A stretch of 64,000 bases of DNA from Snodgrassella gandavensis (lineage in GTDB: Bacteria; Pseudomonadota; Gammaproteobacteria; Burkholderiales; Neisseriaceae). Made by a program: the position numbers and the translations under genes. Shown piece after piece: positions 9,805 to 19,403 of the stretch. The notes beneath the pieces are model-generated. The model saw only the letters and a list, made by a program, of their open reading frames with translations. It did not search any database and was not told where the DNA came from. Location: NCBI RefSeq assembly GCF_914768025.1, contig NZ_CAJZCE010000003.1:186001-250000 (forward strand). Direction: 5' to 3'. The first letter of the stretch is position 1, and the number at the start of each line of letters is the position of its first letter.

Positions 9805-10260
9805 ATGATTAATTTTACTTTGCAGTCACTAGAAAAAGGCTTGCCTGGGTTAACTTTTGAGTTCGCTATACCAGCAACCAAAGATAATGCTTGGAGTGAA
9901 ACATCAAAATATCTGGCAGAAAGCGCATTTTGCTTTATTGAAGGTATTATATACAACAATGTATCCAAGTATCAAAACTATGGCCATTGGGGAACAACTG
10001 AAGTGAATAAAGCACAGTGGTTCTCTATAAAATCAGAGTTAATTAAACTCAAATATAAGGTTGATCACTCCCAAAAGCTAAACGAGCTTAAACATGATTT
10101 ATTTGATTTTAAATTTATTTTTGATGATGATGATTTACAAGAAATGACAAAAAATTTTTCCCAATATAAATTACCGTTGTCACAGATGATTAGTGACTTT
10201 ATAACATGGATTGATGGCAATATACAAAAATATGGCTCAATCTATATTTTGGGTATATAA
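9805..10260 (+). CDS. Hypothetical protein, unrecognised (possible orphan immunity protein)
   Basis: I do not recognise this 151-residue protein. It is soluble with no signal peptide or membrane segment, is rich in aromatic and charged residues, and carries an acidic patch FIFDDDDLQE at about residues 109-118. The gene is AT-rich compared with purE. No strong ribosome-binding site is visible before ATG 9805. It stands alone between purE and two decayed minus-strand genes. Small, acidic, AT-rich orphan ORFs in degraded zones are often immunity proteins of lost toxins, but that is only a contextual guess. Confidence 0.5.
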   Translation: MINFTLQSLEKGLPGLTFEFAIPATKDNAWSETSKYLAESAFCFIEGIIYNNVSKYQNYGHWGTTEVNKAQWFSIKSELIKLKYKVDHSQKLNELKHDLFDFKFIFDDDDLQEMTKNFSQYKLPLSQMISDFITWIDGNIQKYGSIYILGI

Positions 10261-10319
10261 CACTCTCTTTTTTAATATATTAGCGAATGTACCATAATAA
10301 CAATTATTGATTAGATTCC

Positions 10320-10650
10320 GCGATTAACAGTAATAAATGACCAAGTCTTCAAAGTGAAAAAGCTACTTTCACCATACAAACTAAAATTAAAAATACTGTT
10401 AGCATAATAAATGCAATCACATAAACGTATTGCCAATTCTTAAATAAAAAAATAATCACCCTGTAATCACAATTAAGAGCAACTATTCTTCTATACTTGG
10501 GAGTGAAAAGATTAATTGTACGCCAATAATAATTCCCAATATTGTACCTATTACGCGTAATTATAAACGCTGTTTAGTGGTTAAATAGTTAAGTTGGTAC
10601 ACAAACAAACTAATTAAAATAATCCTATAACCATTTTCTTAAAAAGAGAA
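10320..10650 (-). pseudogene. Fragment of a FUSC/YccS-type inner-membrane transporter
   Basis: Reading the minus strand downward from about 10645 gives a clear but broken match to the C-terminal membrane half of YccS-like FUSC proteins. FVCVPT comes first, then after a shift NYLTTKQRL*LRVIGTILG..., ..SLPSIEE*LLLIVITG*LFFYLRIGNT, and after another shift YVIAFIMLTVFLILVCMV. YccS proteins have the same order: FVCQPNY, the RL..RIIGT segment, then LVLLVITGVLFF. At least three in-frame stops (where the family has Gln, Gln or Trp-like residues) and two frame changes make it non-functional. Only about 100 codons remain. The family exports aromatic or hydrophobic compounds. Confidence 0.75.
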
Positions 10651-10853
10651 GATGAGACTAGAAAGGAGGAAATGAGACTAAAAAAGATATTAAAAAAAGA
10701 GTTCACTTATTTTAAACTCTTAGAATGTTTCATTTTCTCTTTTTTAAGATTTTATATACATCTAATTCATTGATTAAAAATATTATTTCAAAATTTCATG
10801 AACTGGTTCGAGCTAATTAATCAACTTAATAAATGGGAGAAAAATTTCTTGTT

Positions 10854-11290
10854 TCACTCCCCTGCTTCTTTCACCTTAATAATGTAAGTTTTCTCAAAGT
10901 CATCAGAAGATAATTTCCAGCCATTCGCATACCGAAAACCAGAGCTATGCGAATTAACAGAAAATACACCTATATTTTCTGTATCTCAAAGAAGCGGTAA
11001 TTTTCTAACATCGCATTCTATATAGATATCATATCCTGATTTGTGGAATGGCAAGACATATTCAAATAATAAAATTAAGGGGTAGTTATTTGTTAAATTC
11101 CGCTAGGGGCTAATAACCCAAGGATGAATGTAATCGTTTGTGATTGTATCAATAAACATAAGCCGCAAAAAAATTGTTGCACTCACTCGTTTGTGATTAT
11201 ATTTCTCTGCTTTAACCAACTTAGTTTTAATACTTGGATAGGCTATACTAACTCATACAGCTTTTTAGTGAGATAATTGCATAGTTTATC
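10854..11290 (-). pseudogene. Decayed unidentified protein gene
   Basis: The minus strand holds a long translatable stretch broken by two in-frame stops and one upstream frame change. The readable pieces are DKLCNYLTKKLYELV, then after a shift SIAYPSIKTKLVKAEK leading to DYIHPWVISP, stop, RNLTNNYPLILLFEYVLPF leading to DVRKLPLL, stop, and a tail ending DDFEKTYIIKVKEAGE before a natural stop at 10854-10856. The amino-acid composition looks like a real soluble protein, not random sequence. I do not recognise the family. It lies just beyond the FUSC remnant in the same orientation. Confidence 0.55.
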
Positions 11291-11566
11291 TGCGCAGGAT
11301 TCATTCCTATTTTAAATATTGACAATAAATTATTTAACCAAAAATCCTGTACACCATAATAATGGTTGAGTTATATACTTATAAATATAATTATTTTTTA
11401 TAATATATTTATATACTACCTATTTCATTACTGAAAAATACAAATCAGATTCGAGCAGTATTTAGTCATAACTAAATATTATTATCCTGTCCGCAAATAA
11501 TACACACGGATAGAACAAAAACGGTTACTGCATAATGGCAGTAACCGTTTTTCTGTATCTGAAAAA
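11291..11566. other. AT-rich spacer ending in the fadD terminator
   Basis: No coding signal is seen on either strand. The right end holds a strong hairpin described separately. Confidence 0.5.
11517..11552 (-). terminator. Intrinsic terminator of fadD
   Basis: A perfect 15-base inverted repeat (AAAAACGGTTACTGC and its complement) with a six-base loop lies 14 bases past the fadD stop codon. The A/T tracts at the stem base would let it work in both directions. Confidence 0.9.
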
Positions 11567-13231
11567 TTATTTGTTGGTGCGTAAATCCTTACGCAGAATC
11601 TTGCCTACCGCAGATTTAGGCAATTCCGTGCAGAACTCAATATCTTTTGGCACCTTATAGCCAGTCAGATTCTGGCGGCAATGGGCAATAATCTGTTCAC
11701 GCGTTAGATTGGGGTCGCGCTTAACCACAAATAATTTAATCGCCTCACCACTTTTCTCATTGGGTACACCAATACAGGCTACTTCCAATACTTCAGGCAT
11801 GGCGGCCACGATTTCTTCCACTTCATTCGGATAAACATTAAATCCCGATACCAGAATCATATCTTTCTTGCGGTCAACCAGACGTACATAGCCTTTGGCA
11901 TCAATTTCAGCCATATCACCAGTAGCCACAAAGCCACGGCTATCCAGTACTTTAGCGGTTTCTTCCGGCCGGTTCCAGTAGCCCTTCATCACCTGCGGCC
12001 CCTGTACCCATAATTCACCTACTTCACCAATACCCAGCACCTTACCATTATCATCACGGATTTCGATATCCGTATTCGATACCGGTAAGCCAGCCGTACC
12101 TGTGTATTCAGGATTATTTAAAGGATTGGCACACACGCCCGGGCTGGCTTCAGTCAGGCCATAGGCATCGATAATCGGTACACTGGTAATGGCTTTCCAT
12201 TCCTGCGCCACTATTTTCTGAGTAGCCATCCCGCCGCCCAGAACCAATTTCCATGATGAAAAATCAATGGTTTTAAATTCCTCATTATGAATCAGCGCAT
12301 TAAACAGTGTATTGACTCCGCTCATTACCGTTACCCGATTCTTTTTCAATACTTTAACCAAAGCATTGATATCACGCGGATTGGTAATCAAAATATTCTT
12401 GGAACCGGTATTGGCAAAAATCATAATATTCACAGTGAGTGAAAAAATATGATACAGCGGCAATGGCGTTACCACCACTTCCTCGCCCGGCGTCAGATTG
12501 GCCTTAATCCATTCCGATGCCTGCTGCATATTGGCCACGATATTGCCATGTGTCAGCATTGCCCCTTTGGAAACACCAGTTGTACCACCGGTATACTGCA
12601 ATAACGCTAAATCTTCCAGTTCCAATGGTACTGGGGTAAAACGCTGTTTTTTCCCCAGCGCCAATGCCTGAGCAAAAGTTATCGACTGGGGAAGATGAAA
12701 AGGCTTCACCATTTTTTTAACTTTGCGCAGCATGAAATTGACGACGCTGCCTTTCAGCCAGCCAAGCATATCGCCCATACTGGCAACAATTACCTGCTTA
12801 ACTGCGGTTTGCGCCAATACTTCAGCCACTGTATGGGCAAAATTTTCCAGCACGATAATGGCAGTGGCACCTGAATCAATTAGCTGATGTGCCAGCTCCC
12901 TTGGTGTATACAGCGGATTGACATTTACCACTACGCCACCAGCCTGCAATACCCCAAATACGGTAATCGGATATTGCAATACATTCGGCATCATGATTGC
13001 TACCCGTTCACCTTTTTGCAGCTTCAGTACATTCTGTAAATAAGAAGTAAACTGATTCACATAAGTAGCAGTTTGCGTATAAGTAAGCGTTGTGCCCATA
13101 TTGGAAAAACTTGGCTGTGGGCCAAACTTCTTCACACTGGTGTGGAGCACGTCAATAATCGACGAATAAGCACGCACATCTACTTCTGCCCGCACCCCTT
13201 CCTGATAACTTTGTAACCAGATTTTTTCCAT
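11567..13231 (-). CDS. fadD: Long-chain fatty acid-CoA ligase
   Basis: This adenylate-forming enzyme activates long-chain fatty acids to acyl-CoA at the inner membrane. The 554-residue protein has the AMP-binding P-loop YTGGTTGVSKGAMLTHGN (about 213-230), the YGLTEASP motif, the GELWVQGPQVMKGYWNRPEET motif and the fatty-acyl/AMP signature GFVATGDMAEIDAKGYVRLVDRKKDMILVSG. A C-terminal catalytic Lys lies in SAVGKILRKDLR. Full length. It is monocistronic: an intrinsic terminator follows, and about 150 bases separate it from mnmA upstream. No fad beta-oxidation genes are nearby. Confidence 0.93.
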   Translation of the reverse strand: MEKIWLQSYQEGVRAEVDVRAYSSIIDVLHTSVKKFGPQPSFSNMGTTLTYTQTATYVNQFTSYLQNVLKLQKGERVAIMMPNVLQYPITVFGVLQAGGVVVNVNPLYTPRELAHQLIDSGATAIIVLENFAHTVAEVLAQTAVKQVIVASMGDMLGWLKGSVVNFMLRKVKKMVKPFHLPQSITFAQALALGKKQRFTPVPLELEDLALLQYTGGTTGVSKGAMLTHGNIVANMQQASEWIKANLTPGEEVVVTPLPLYHIFSLTVNIMIFANTGSKNILITNPRDINALVKVLKKNRVTVMSGVNTLFNALIHNEEFKTIDFSSWKLVLGGGMATQKIVAQEWKAITSVPIIDAYGLTEASPGVCANPLNNPEYTGTAGLPVSNTDIEIRDDNGKVLGIGEVGELWVQGPQVMKGYWNRPEETAKVLDSRGFVATGDMAEIDAKGYVRLVDRKKDMILVSGFNVYPNEVEEIVAAMPEVLEVACIGVPNEKSGEAIKLFVVKRDPNLTREQIIAHCRQNLTGYKVPKDIEFCTELPKSAVGKILRKDLRTNK

Positions 13232-13382
13232 TATCTTTTATCCTTTGCAACAATGCGGCTGATTTAAAAGGAAGTAAGGAAATTTCAGTCGAAACCGACT
13301 GTAAAGAAAACATCAAATCAGAACTTCAGCATCATTGCCAGTAAGATGACTGCCTGCATCCAGACAATCTGTTGAAACTAAA

Positions 13383-14489
13383 CTAATTATTATAAATACT
13401 GTGACTATCGGTATCGCTGATAATACCACCACCCAGACAAATCTCGCCAGCATACAGTACCGCAGATTGCCCGGGCGTCACTGCCCATTGCGGTTCATCA
13501 AACACCAGCTCGGCACACCCATCATCCAGATAACGCAAAGTAGCCTGCGCGTCTGGCATCCGGTAACGGGTTTTTACCCCATAACGGCCTTCAGCCGGCC
13601 GCTGTGGAGTAGTAAAACTCAAATCATGCATAATCAGGCTGCGACTGAATAACAGCGGGTGATCATGTCCTTGCACCACCACAAGCTCATTACGCGGCAG
13701 ATTTTTACCCGCAACAAACCAAGGTTCGCCATCACCGCCAATACCCAAACCTTTACGCTGTCCCAGAGTGTAATACATCAGGCCTTCATGTTCGCCGACT
13801 ACTTTGCCTTTTGGCGTTACCATTGCACCCGGGTTGGTAGGCAGATAACGCTGTAAAAACTGTCTGAAAGGTCGCTCACCAATAAAGCAGATACCGGTAC
13901 TGTCTTTTTTCTTTGCTGTCGGCAATTGTGCCTGTTCAGCCAGCAGACGTACCTGAGATTTTTCCAGCTCACCCAGCGGAAACAAAGCGCGTTGCAACTG
14001 ATAGGGTTGCAGACGATACAGAAAATAGCTCTGGTCTTTATTCTGATCCTGCCCCTTGAGCAGATAATGTACGCCATCACGCACATCTTTGCGCGCATAA
14101 TGTCCGGTAGCAATCAAATCAGCACCACCGGCCAGTGCGTGCTCCAGAAAACACTTGAATTTAATTTCAGCATTGCACAGTACATCAGGATTGGGGGTAC
14201 GCCCAGCCTGATATTCCTGCAAAAAATACGCAAAAACATTGTCTTTGTACTGGCCGGCAAAATTAACAATATCGATATCCATACCAATCAGGTCGGCTAC
14301 TGCTACCGCATCGAGTGAATCCTGCTTGATGGAGCAATACTCGTCATCGTTATCGTCTTCCCAGTTTTGCATGAAAACACCGCGCACATCATAACCGCCC
14401 TGTCGGAGCAGCCAAGCAGTGACCGATGAATCCACACCACCGGACATACCAACAACAATACGTTGTGATAAATTTGCTTTTGTATTCAT
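13383..14489 (-). CDS. mnmA: tRNA-specific 2-thiouridylase
   Basis: MnmA thiolates U34 of tRNA-Lys, -Glu and -Gln in the cytoplasm. The 368-residue protein shows the PP-loop SGGVDSS at about 16-22, the catalytic Cys105 in [12 protein letters not shown] and the persulfide Cys201 in [13 protein letters not shown], followed by the [17 protein letters not shown] region and the beta-barrel C-terminal domain. Length and active-site residues are complete. It is flanked by fadD and gltX on the same strand, with a 257-base gap to gltX. Confidence 0.95.
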   Translation of the reverse strand: MNTKANLSQRIVVGMSGGVDSSVTAWLLRQGGYDVRGVFMQNWEDDNDDEYCSIKQDSLDAVAVADLIGMDIDIVNFAGQYKDNVFAYFLQEYQAGRTPNPDVLCNAEIKFKCFLEHALAGGADLIATGHYARKDVRDGVHYLLKGQDQNKDQSYFLYRLQPYQLQRALFPLGELEKSQVRLLAEQAQLPTAKKKDSTGICFIGERPFRQFLQRYLPTNPGAMVTPKGKVVGEHEGLMYYTLGQRKGLGIGGDGEPWFVAGKNLPRNELVVVQGHDHPLLFSRSLIMHDLSFTTPQRPAEGRYGVKTRYRMPDAQATLRYLDDGCAELVFDEPQWAVTPGQSAVLYAGEICLGGGIISDTDSHSIYNN

Positions 14490-14667
14490 TTACATTCATC
14501 CAAAACCGGCGCAGATTGTGCCACAGCCAGAGCTTAGCCACAACTTACCGGCATAATTAATTCTGTAGCAAACTAACTTTCTGCCAGCATAAATACACAG
14601 TAATCAGCAAAAAAACAGCATTATTTAACATAAAAAAAATCTAACAGAGCAGCAACAGAATAAATAA

Positions 14668-14730
14668 CACAGGCTGCCAGCACTGCTTTATTTGCCCACG
14701 GACAAACAATCACAATACCGGCAGCCTGTG
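14668..14730 (-). terminator. Inverted repeat after gltX built from a GGCAGCCTGTG motif
   Basis: CACAGGCTGCC at 14668-14678 pairs exactly with GGCAGCCTGTG at 14720-14730 across a 41-base loop, just past the gltX stop codon. The right arm continues CAAAT, giving a 16-base string nearly identical to one at 20695-20710. It probably acts as the gltX terminator. Confidence 0.5.
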
Positions 14731-14746
14731 CAAATGCAAATCAGAC

Positions 14747-16135
14747 TCAATTCTGGCGCAGTCGGCGCAATACTTCATCACGCCCCAGTAACGCCAGTAC
14801 CTGATCAATCGAAGGGGTCTTACCTGTGCCACATACGGCCAGACGTAAAGGCATACCCAATTTACCCATTTTAATATTTTCTGCCTCACAGAATGGCGCA
14901 AACAGTGCATGAATACTTTCTGCATTCCACTGTGGCAGCCGTTCTAGCTCAATAGCAAAGCGCTGCATGCGCACAGGCGCATCTGCATCCCAGTGTTTAG
15001 CTACTTCTTTCTCACTCGGCGTGGCTTTTGCATAGAAATATCTGCATTCTTCGGCCAACTGATTCAAATCCTGAGCACGCTCCTTAACTAAGGCAACTAC
15101 AGCAGTCAAAGCCGGCTGTTCAGTAACTTCAATGCCTGATTGTGCCAGACGCGGACGTATCAGCTCAGCCAGCCGGGTATCATCACTGGCCTTAATATGC
15201 TGCGCATTCAGCCACAACAGTTTCTCATGGTCAAAACGGCTGGCTGAGGGGCTGACATCCTTTAAGTCAAACCATTCAATAAATTGTGCCATGGTGAAGA
15301 ATTCATCATCACCATGACCCCAGCCCAGCCGCGCCAGATAATTCAGCAAGGCTTCCGGCAAAATACCCTGCTTATCGTAATCAACCACACTTACCGCATC
15401 ACGGCGCTTGCTCATTTTCGCGCCTTTTTCATTCAATATCATTGGCAAATGAGCATATTGCGGCAATGTAGCGCCCATGGCACGCAGAATATTAATCTGC
15501 TTGGGAGTATTGTTGACATGGTCATCACCACGAATTACCTGTGTGATACCCATATCATAATCATCTACTACGACACAGAAATTATAGGTAGGTGTACCAT
15601 CAGCACGCGCAATAATCAGGTCATCCAAATCCTGATTGGCAATGGCAATGTGTCCTTTAACTAAATCATCCCAAGCCGTTTCACCGGTGAGCGGCATTTT
15701 AAAACGCACTACTGGCTGCACACCTTCTGGTACAGGCGGCAGGGTTTTACCCTCATCCGGACGCCAGCGACGGTCGTACCAGAAATGTTCACCACGCGCT
15801 TCGGCTTCCTGCCGCATCGCTTCCAGTTCTTCACGGCTGGTATAGTCATAGTAGGCATGGCCGGATGCCAGCAGTTCACGCAAAACTTCCGCATAGCGGT
15901 CAAAGCGTTGCGTCTGGTAAAACGGACCTTCATCATAATCCAGACCGACCCAGTGCATACCATCCAGAATAGCCTGCACCGATTCAGCCGTAGAACGTTC
16001 CAGATCCGTGTCCTCAATCCGTAACACAAATTTACCCTGCTGTTTACGCGCAAACGCCCATGAAAACAAAGCTGTGCGCACACCGCCAATATGCAGAAAA
16101 CCGGTAGGACTGGGAGCAAAACGAGTACGTATCAT
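14747..16135 (-). CDS. gltX: Glutamyl-tRNA synthetase
   Basis: This class I synthetase charges tRNA-Glu. It has the HIGH-type motif in FAPSPTGFLHIGG near the N-terminus and the KMSKR motif (KGAKMSKRRDAVSV) near residue 245, with a complete C-terminal anticodon-binding domain. I chose ATG 16135 (MIRTRFAPSP, 462 residues), because GltX proteins start at this point. An in-frame ATG at 16144 would add three residues, and neither has a strong ribosome-binding site. It is divergent from the asparaginase gene, with about 115 bases for both promoters. Confidence 0.95.
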   Translation of the reverse strand: MIRTRFAPSPTGFLHIGGVRTALFSWAFARKQQGKFVLRIEDTDLERSTAESVQAILDGMHWVGLDYDEGPFYQTQRFDRYAEVLRELLASGHAYYDYTSREELEAMRQEAEARGEHFWYDRRWRPDEGKTLPPVPEGVQPVVRFKMPLTGETAWDDLVKGHIAIANQDLDDLIIARADGTPTYNFCVVVDDYDMGITQVIRGDDHVNNTPKQINILRAMGATLPQYAHLPMILNEKGAKMSKRRDAVSVVDYDKQGILPEALLNYLARLGWGHGDDEFFTMAQFIEWFDLKDVSPSASRFDHEKLLWLNAQHIKASDDTRLAELIRPRLAQSGIEVTEQPALTAVVALVKERAQDLNQLAEECRYFYAKATPSEKEVAKHWDADAPVRMQRFAIELERLPQWNAESIHALFAPFCEAENIKMGKLGMPLRLAVCGTGKTPSIDQVLALLGRDEVLRRLRQN

Positions 16136-16250
16136 GATTACCATTCGGACACAGAAAACCGCTATTGTACGCGCAAGCCGAACTAAACAAAACCCATCCG
16201 TGCTATGCTTGCATCTGATACTTTTATTGTCTGAAAGGCGGTATACGCAT

Positions 16251-17252
16251 ATGACAACCCAGAAACGTGTGGCTGTTTACTACACCGGTGGTACCATAGG
16301 TATGCAGCAAACCCCTGCCGGGCTGGCACCCGCAGCCAGCCTCGCTAGTCTGGCCGCGCCCATCTTTCAGGAATACAGTCATCAACTTCAGTGTGACTGG
16401 TTTATCAGCGAACCTTTAATCGACTCTTCAGCCGTTACCCTGAGCAACTGGCAGACGTGGCTTAACTGGTTAGACAGCAAGGTCGCAGATTATGATGGCC
16501 TGCTTATCCTGCATGGCACCGATACCATGGCTTATAGTGCCAATATCATTGCACTGGCACGGCCACAATTTGGTATTCCCGTCATCCTTACTGGTGCCAT
16601 GTTGCCGCTGGCTGCAACCAATAGTGATGCGCCACTGAATCTGCGCACAGCGCTGGCTGCTTTCAGCCTGTCTGGGTTTACCCAGACAGCGATAGCTTTC
16701 AACGGCCAGCTCTGGCCTGCCATTGGCAGCAGCAAAATCAGTACGGAGCGGGCAGACGCATTTGCCAACCCGCAATTTGGCACACTGGCACAATGGTCGG
16801 CCACAGACGGTTGGTTCAACATCAATCTGCCTGTCAGCACCCCCTCTGCTGCGCCAATGTGCCATAACATCAGCTCGGCTGCCAGAATTCACTGCTTTAC
16901 CCTTACTCCGGGCGCCAATTTAGACATGATTACCGCCAGCCTGACTCACAATCCACCCGATGGTGTGATTTTGCAAAGCTATGGCAATGGTAATACGCCA
17001 ACTGATGCCAGCTTTCTGGCTGCAATCAGACAAATCGGCCAGCAATCCATACCTGTTCTGAATATCAGTCAGGTTTTACAGGGTTGTGCCTCCGCGGTTT
17101 ATGCGCAAGGGCATGAGCTGCGCGCGGCTGGTGTGATTAATGGTGGGAAATGCAATCTGGAAACCGCACTGGCTATCCTGACTTTGGCCGTCAGCAATCA
17201 TTGGCAAAAAGCACAGATTGAAAATCTGCTGCATCAACAGCAGTTGATCTAA
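16251..17252 (+). CDS. ansA: L-asparaginase, type I (cytoplasmic)
   Basis: The enzyme hydrolyses asparagine to aspartate and ammonia. I place the start at ATG 16251, giving 333 residues, because the protein begins there like AnsA (MTTQKRVAVYYTGGTIG) and a purine-rich AAAGGCGG lies upstream; the frame is open further left, but that part overlaps gltX. The nucleophile motif TGGTIG is at about 12-17 and the second catalytic motif LHGTDTMAY at about 87-95. There is no signal peptide, so it is cytoplasmic type I and not the periplasmic type II. A terminator hairpin follows. Confidence 0.88.
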   Translation: MTTQKRVAVYYTGGTIGMQQTPAGLAPAASLASLAAPIFQEYSHQLQCDWFISEPLIDSSAVTLSNWQTWLNWLDSKVADYDGLLILHGTDTMAYSANIIALARPQFGIPVILTGAMLPLAATNSDAPLNLRTALAAFSLSGFTQTAIAFNGQLWPAIGSSKISTERADAFANPQFGTLAQWSATDGWFNINLPVSTPSAAPMCHNISSAARIHCFTLTPGANLDMITASLTHNPPDGVILQSYGNGNTPTDASFLAAIRQIGQQSIPVLNISQVLQGCASAVYAQGHELRAAGVINGGKCNLETALAILTLAVSNHWQKAQIENLLHQQQLI

Positions 17253-17263
17253 ACCTTTGTGTC

Positions 17264-17313
17264 AGCACAGGATTATTCGGTCAATTTAAAAACCGTTTAA
17301 TCTTGTGCTTTTA
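17264..17313 (+). terminator. Intrinsic terminator of the asparaginase gene
   Basis: AGCACAGGATTA pairs with TAATCTTGTGCT (one G-U) across a 22-base loop that itself contains a CGGT/ACCG pair, followed by TTTT. It lies 11 bases after the stop codon. Confidence 0.7.
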
Positions 17314-17722
17314 ACCATTAATAATCCGGTTTAATAATTATCTTTTCATTATGAATAGCATATCATGCATATTGAAAGAATTTTCTGAACAAATAAACCA
17401 TCATTTAAAAGCGTATATCAATTATATAAACATATCTGCTCTTGCAAAATAAAATGCCAGCCATGCCTGATTGATACAGTGCATAGCAACCAGCCCCTAT
17501 TATCTCCAGCCGCCAATTGTTTATACTACTATTCAGATACTAATTACCAATACATATCTATCAGATAAATAATAATTTAAAATTAGCTAGCCAATTAATT
17601 AACAGATTAACAATAATTTATACTATCATACTGTCTGCAACAGCCTATTCAGGTAGAATTTTAGATATCCATCAGCATGAGATGTGATATAACCCTTTCT
17701 TTTCAGAATAGAAAAGTTACCC
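17314..17722. other. AT-rich promoter region of the efflux transporter
   Basis: About 400 very AT-rich bases with no ORF. It probably contains the promoter of the transporter that follows; I see no convincing operator. Confidence 0.4.
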
Positions 17723-18922
17723 GTGGAAGAAAATATTGCTATAAAACAAAAGACTTACATTATTCTGGGGTCTTTTCTGGTAGCTGCATTTATTATTGGT
17801 ATTGCCGGTGCCTTACAGGCGCCTACTCTCAGCCGCTATTTAGCTGAAGATGTTAAAGTAAATCCGTATCAGGTAGGATTGTTTTATTCAATAAATGCTA
17901 TTGCCGGAATAGTAGTGAGCTTTCTACTGGCACAGTACTCGGATGATAAAGGTATCCGGCGCAACATCATTTTATTTTGCTGCCTGATGGGTATCGGTAA
18001 CTGCATTACATTTGCGTACTCTCGCCAGTACCTGATACTGGTCACGATTGGTATCTTTTTTTCTGCACTCGCTTCGGCAGCCATGCCGCAGATTTTCGCC
18101 TCTGCACGTGAATATACCGACCAGACTGGCCGCAATGTCGTGGTTTTTAATGGCATTTTACGGGCACAATTATCGTTGGCGTGGGTAATCGGGCCGCCCT
18201 TATCATTTTTATTGGCGGTAAATTACGGCTTTACCATCATGTATCTGAGTGCCGCAGCCATGTTCTTTGTGGCCTTGCTGATTGTTTTTCTGTTTTTTCC
18301 AGCCATCAGACGTCCTGCGCCTGTCAGTAAGCAGCAGGAGCAGAAAGAAAAGATTTTCAGTAATCACAATGTTGTCTTGCTGTTTATCGCCTCTATCAGC
18401 ATGGGTACGGCCAACATGATGTATATGATTGACATGCCTTTGTATATCGACAAGATTCTGCCCGGTTCCCCCTCCTTGCCCGGCCATTTAATGGGTATTG
18501 CCGCAGCAATTGAAATTCCGGCTATGCTGGTGGCCAGTATGCTGGTACCGCGTTTTGGCAACAAGAATCTGATTTGCTTTGCTGTTATTTGCGGCATCAT
18601 ATTCTATATTGGTATGCTTTTTACCCAGAATGAACGGATGCTGATTGCCCTGCAATTGTTCAATGGCCTTTTTATCGGCATCGTAGCCAGTATCGGCCTG
18701 ATTTATTTTCAGGATTTGCTACCCGGGCGCACCGGTGTTGCATCTACACTGTTTAATAACTGCGTATCTTGCAGCATTATTCTCGCCGGTATGCTACAGG
18801 GAGTAATTTCTGCCAATTTAGGCCATCATGTGATTTATGAAATTGCACTGGTGATGGTATCTGTTTCCTTTGTTTTCTGTCTGCTCATCGGCAAGCCAGC
18901 CCGTATTAAGGTACGCTCCTGA
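17723..18922 (+). CDS. MFS efflux transporter of the SET (sugar efflux) family
   Basis: The 399-residue protein has about 12 hydrophobic segments and matches the SetA/SetB family of sugar or drug exporters. GALQAPTLSRYLAEDV and YQVGLFYSINAIAGIVVSFLL come first, then SDDKGIRRNIILFCCLMG at the loop between helices 2 and 3, then the family-specific PQIFASAREYTDQTGRNVVVF and LRAQLSLAWVIGPPLSF. The start codon is GTG, with no strong ribosome-binding site. It stands alone between the asparaginase gene and the gab genes, so its substrate is unknown; sugars or glycosides are the family precedent. Confidence 0.8.
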   Translation: MEENIAIKQKTYIILGSFLVAAFIIGIAGALQAPTLSRYLAEDVKVNPYQVGLFYSINAIAGIVVSFLLAQYSDDKGIRRNIILFCCLMGIGNCITFAYSRQYLILVTIGIFFSALASAAMPQIFASAREYTDQTGRNVVVFNGILRAQLSLAWVIGPPLSFLLAVNYGFTIMYLSAAAMFFVALLIVFLFFPAIRRPAPVSKQQEQKEKIFSNHNVVLLFIASISMGTANMMYMIDMPLYIDKILPGSPSLPGHLMGIAAAIEIPAMLVASMLVPRFGNKNLICFAVICGIIFYIGMLFTQNERMLIALQLFNGLFIGIVASIGLIYFQDLLPGRTGVASTLFNNCVSCSIILAGMLQGVISANLGHHVIYEIALVMVSVSFVFCLLIGKPARIKVRS

Positions 18923-19403
18923 ACTGCTGTAAAAAATACTGCACCCATCAGGCATTTTCGCGCCAACAAATAATTATTTATCATATTTTCAGCTAAACCA
19001 TTCTGGTTGAGCCTGTAGCGGTAATGTCAGCCGCCTCAATATCGTTAAGCATAAGCGAGAAGAATCAAATAACTACTAAAAATCCATATCTATAAGAATA
19101 TATGCATAAATTAAGCAATCAAATTAATTCTTAATAATGATTTTTAATATAATTTGCCAATATTCATTTCATAAAAACTATTTTATTCCAATTAATAGGA
19201 AATTTTTACTTACAAGCCATATCAGCGAAGTATCTGGCTGGATTGACAGCATAAATTTAATCCCGTAACTTGCCGGAATAATGCAATCCCCCTCTTGACT
19301 GACTCATTTCAGCCAGTTAATTATACTGTTACAACGCACATCATACCGGTGGTATGCGTGATATACCTGCTCAGGCCGGTCTACATTTTTCTGGAGAGAA
19401 TTT
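18923..19403. other. Upstream region of the gab genes
   Basis: About 480 AT-rich bases without a gene. A TTGACT hexamer near 19293 followed 17 bases later by TAATTA, and the inverted repeat at 19342-19356, probably form the gabT promoter and operator. Confidence 0.4.
19342..19356. promoter_or_regulatory. Candidate operator upstream of gabT
   Basis: CATACCGGTGGTATG is a perfect inverted repeat (six-base arms, three-base centre) lying 48 bases before gabT and just downstream of a possible promoter. Its size suits a GntR- or MocR-type regulator. No regulator gene is adjacent. Confidence 0.4.

Noticed and set aside
16008-16250. Open frame extending the asparaginase gene by 81 codons upstream
   Set aside because: It overlaps the 5' end of gltX on the other strand, and the family start (MTTQKRVAVYYTGGTIG) with its upstream purine-rich tract lies at 16251.
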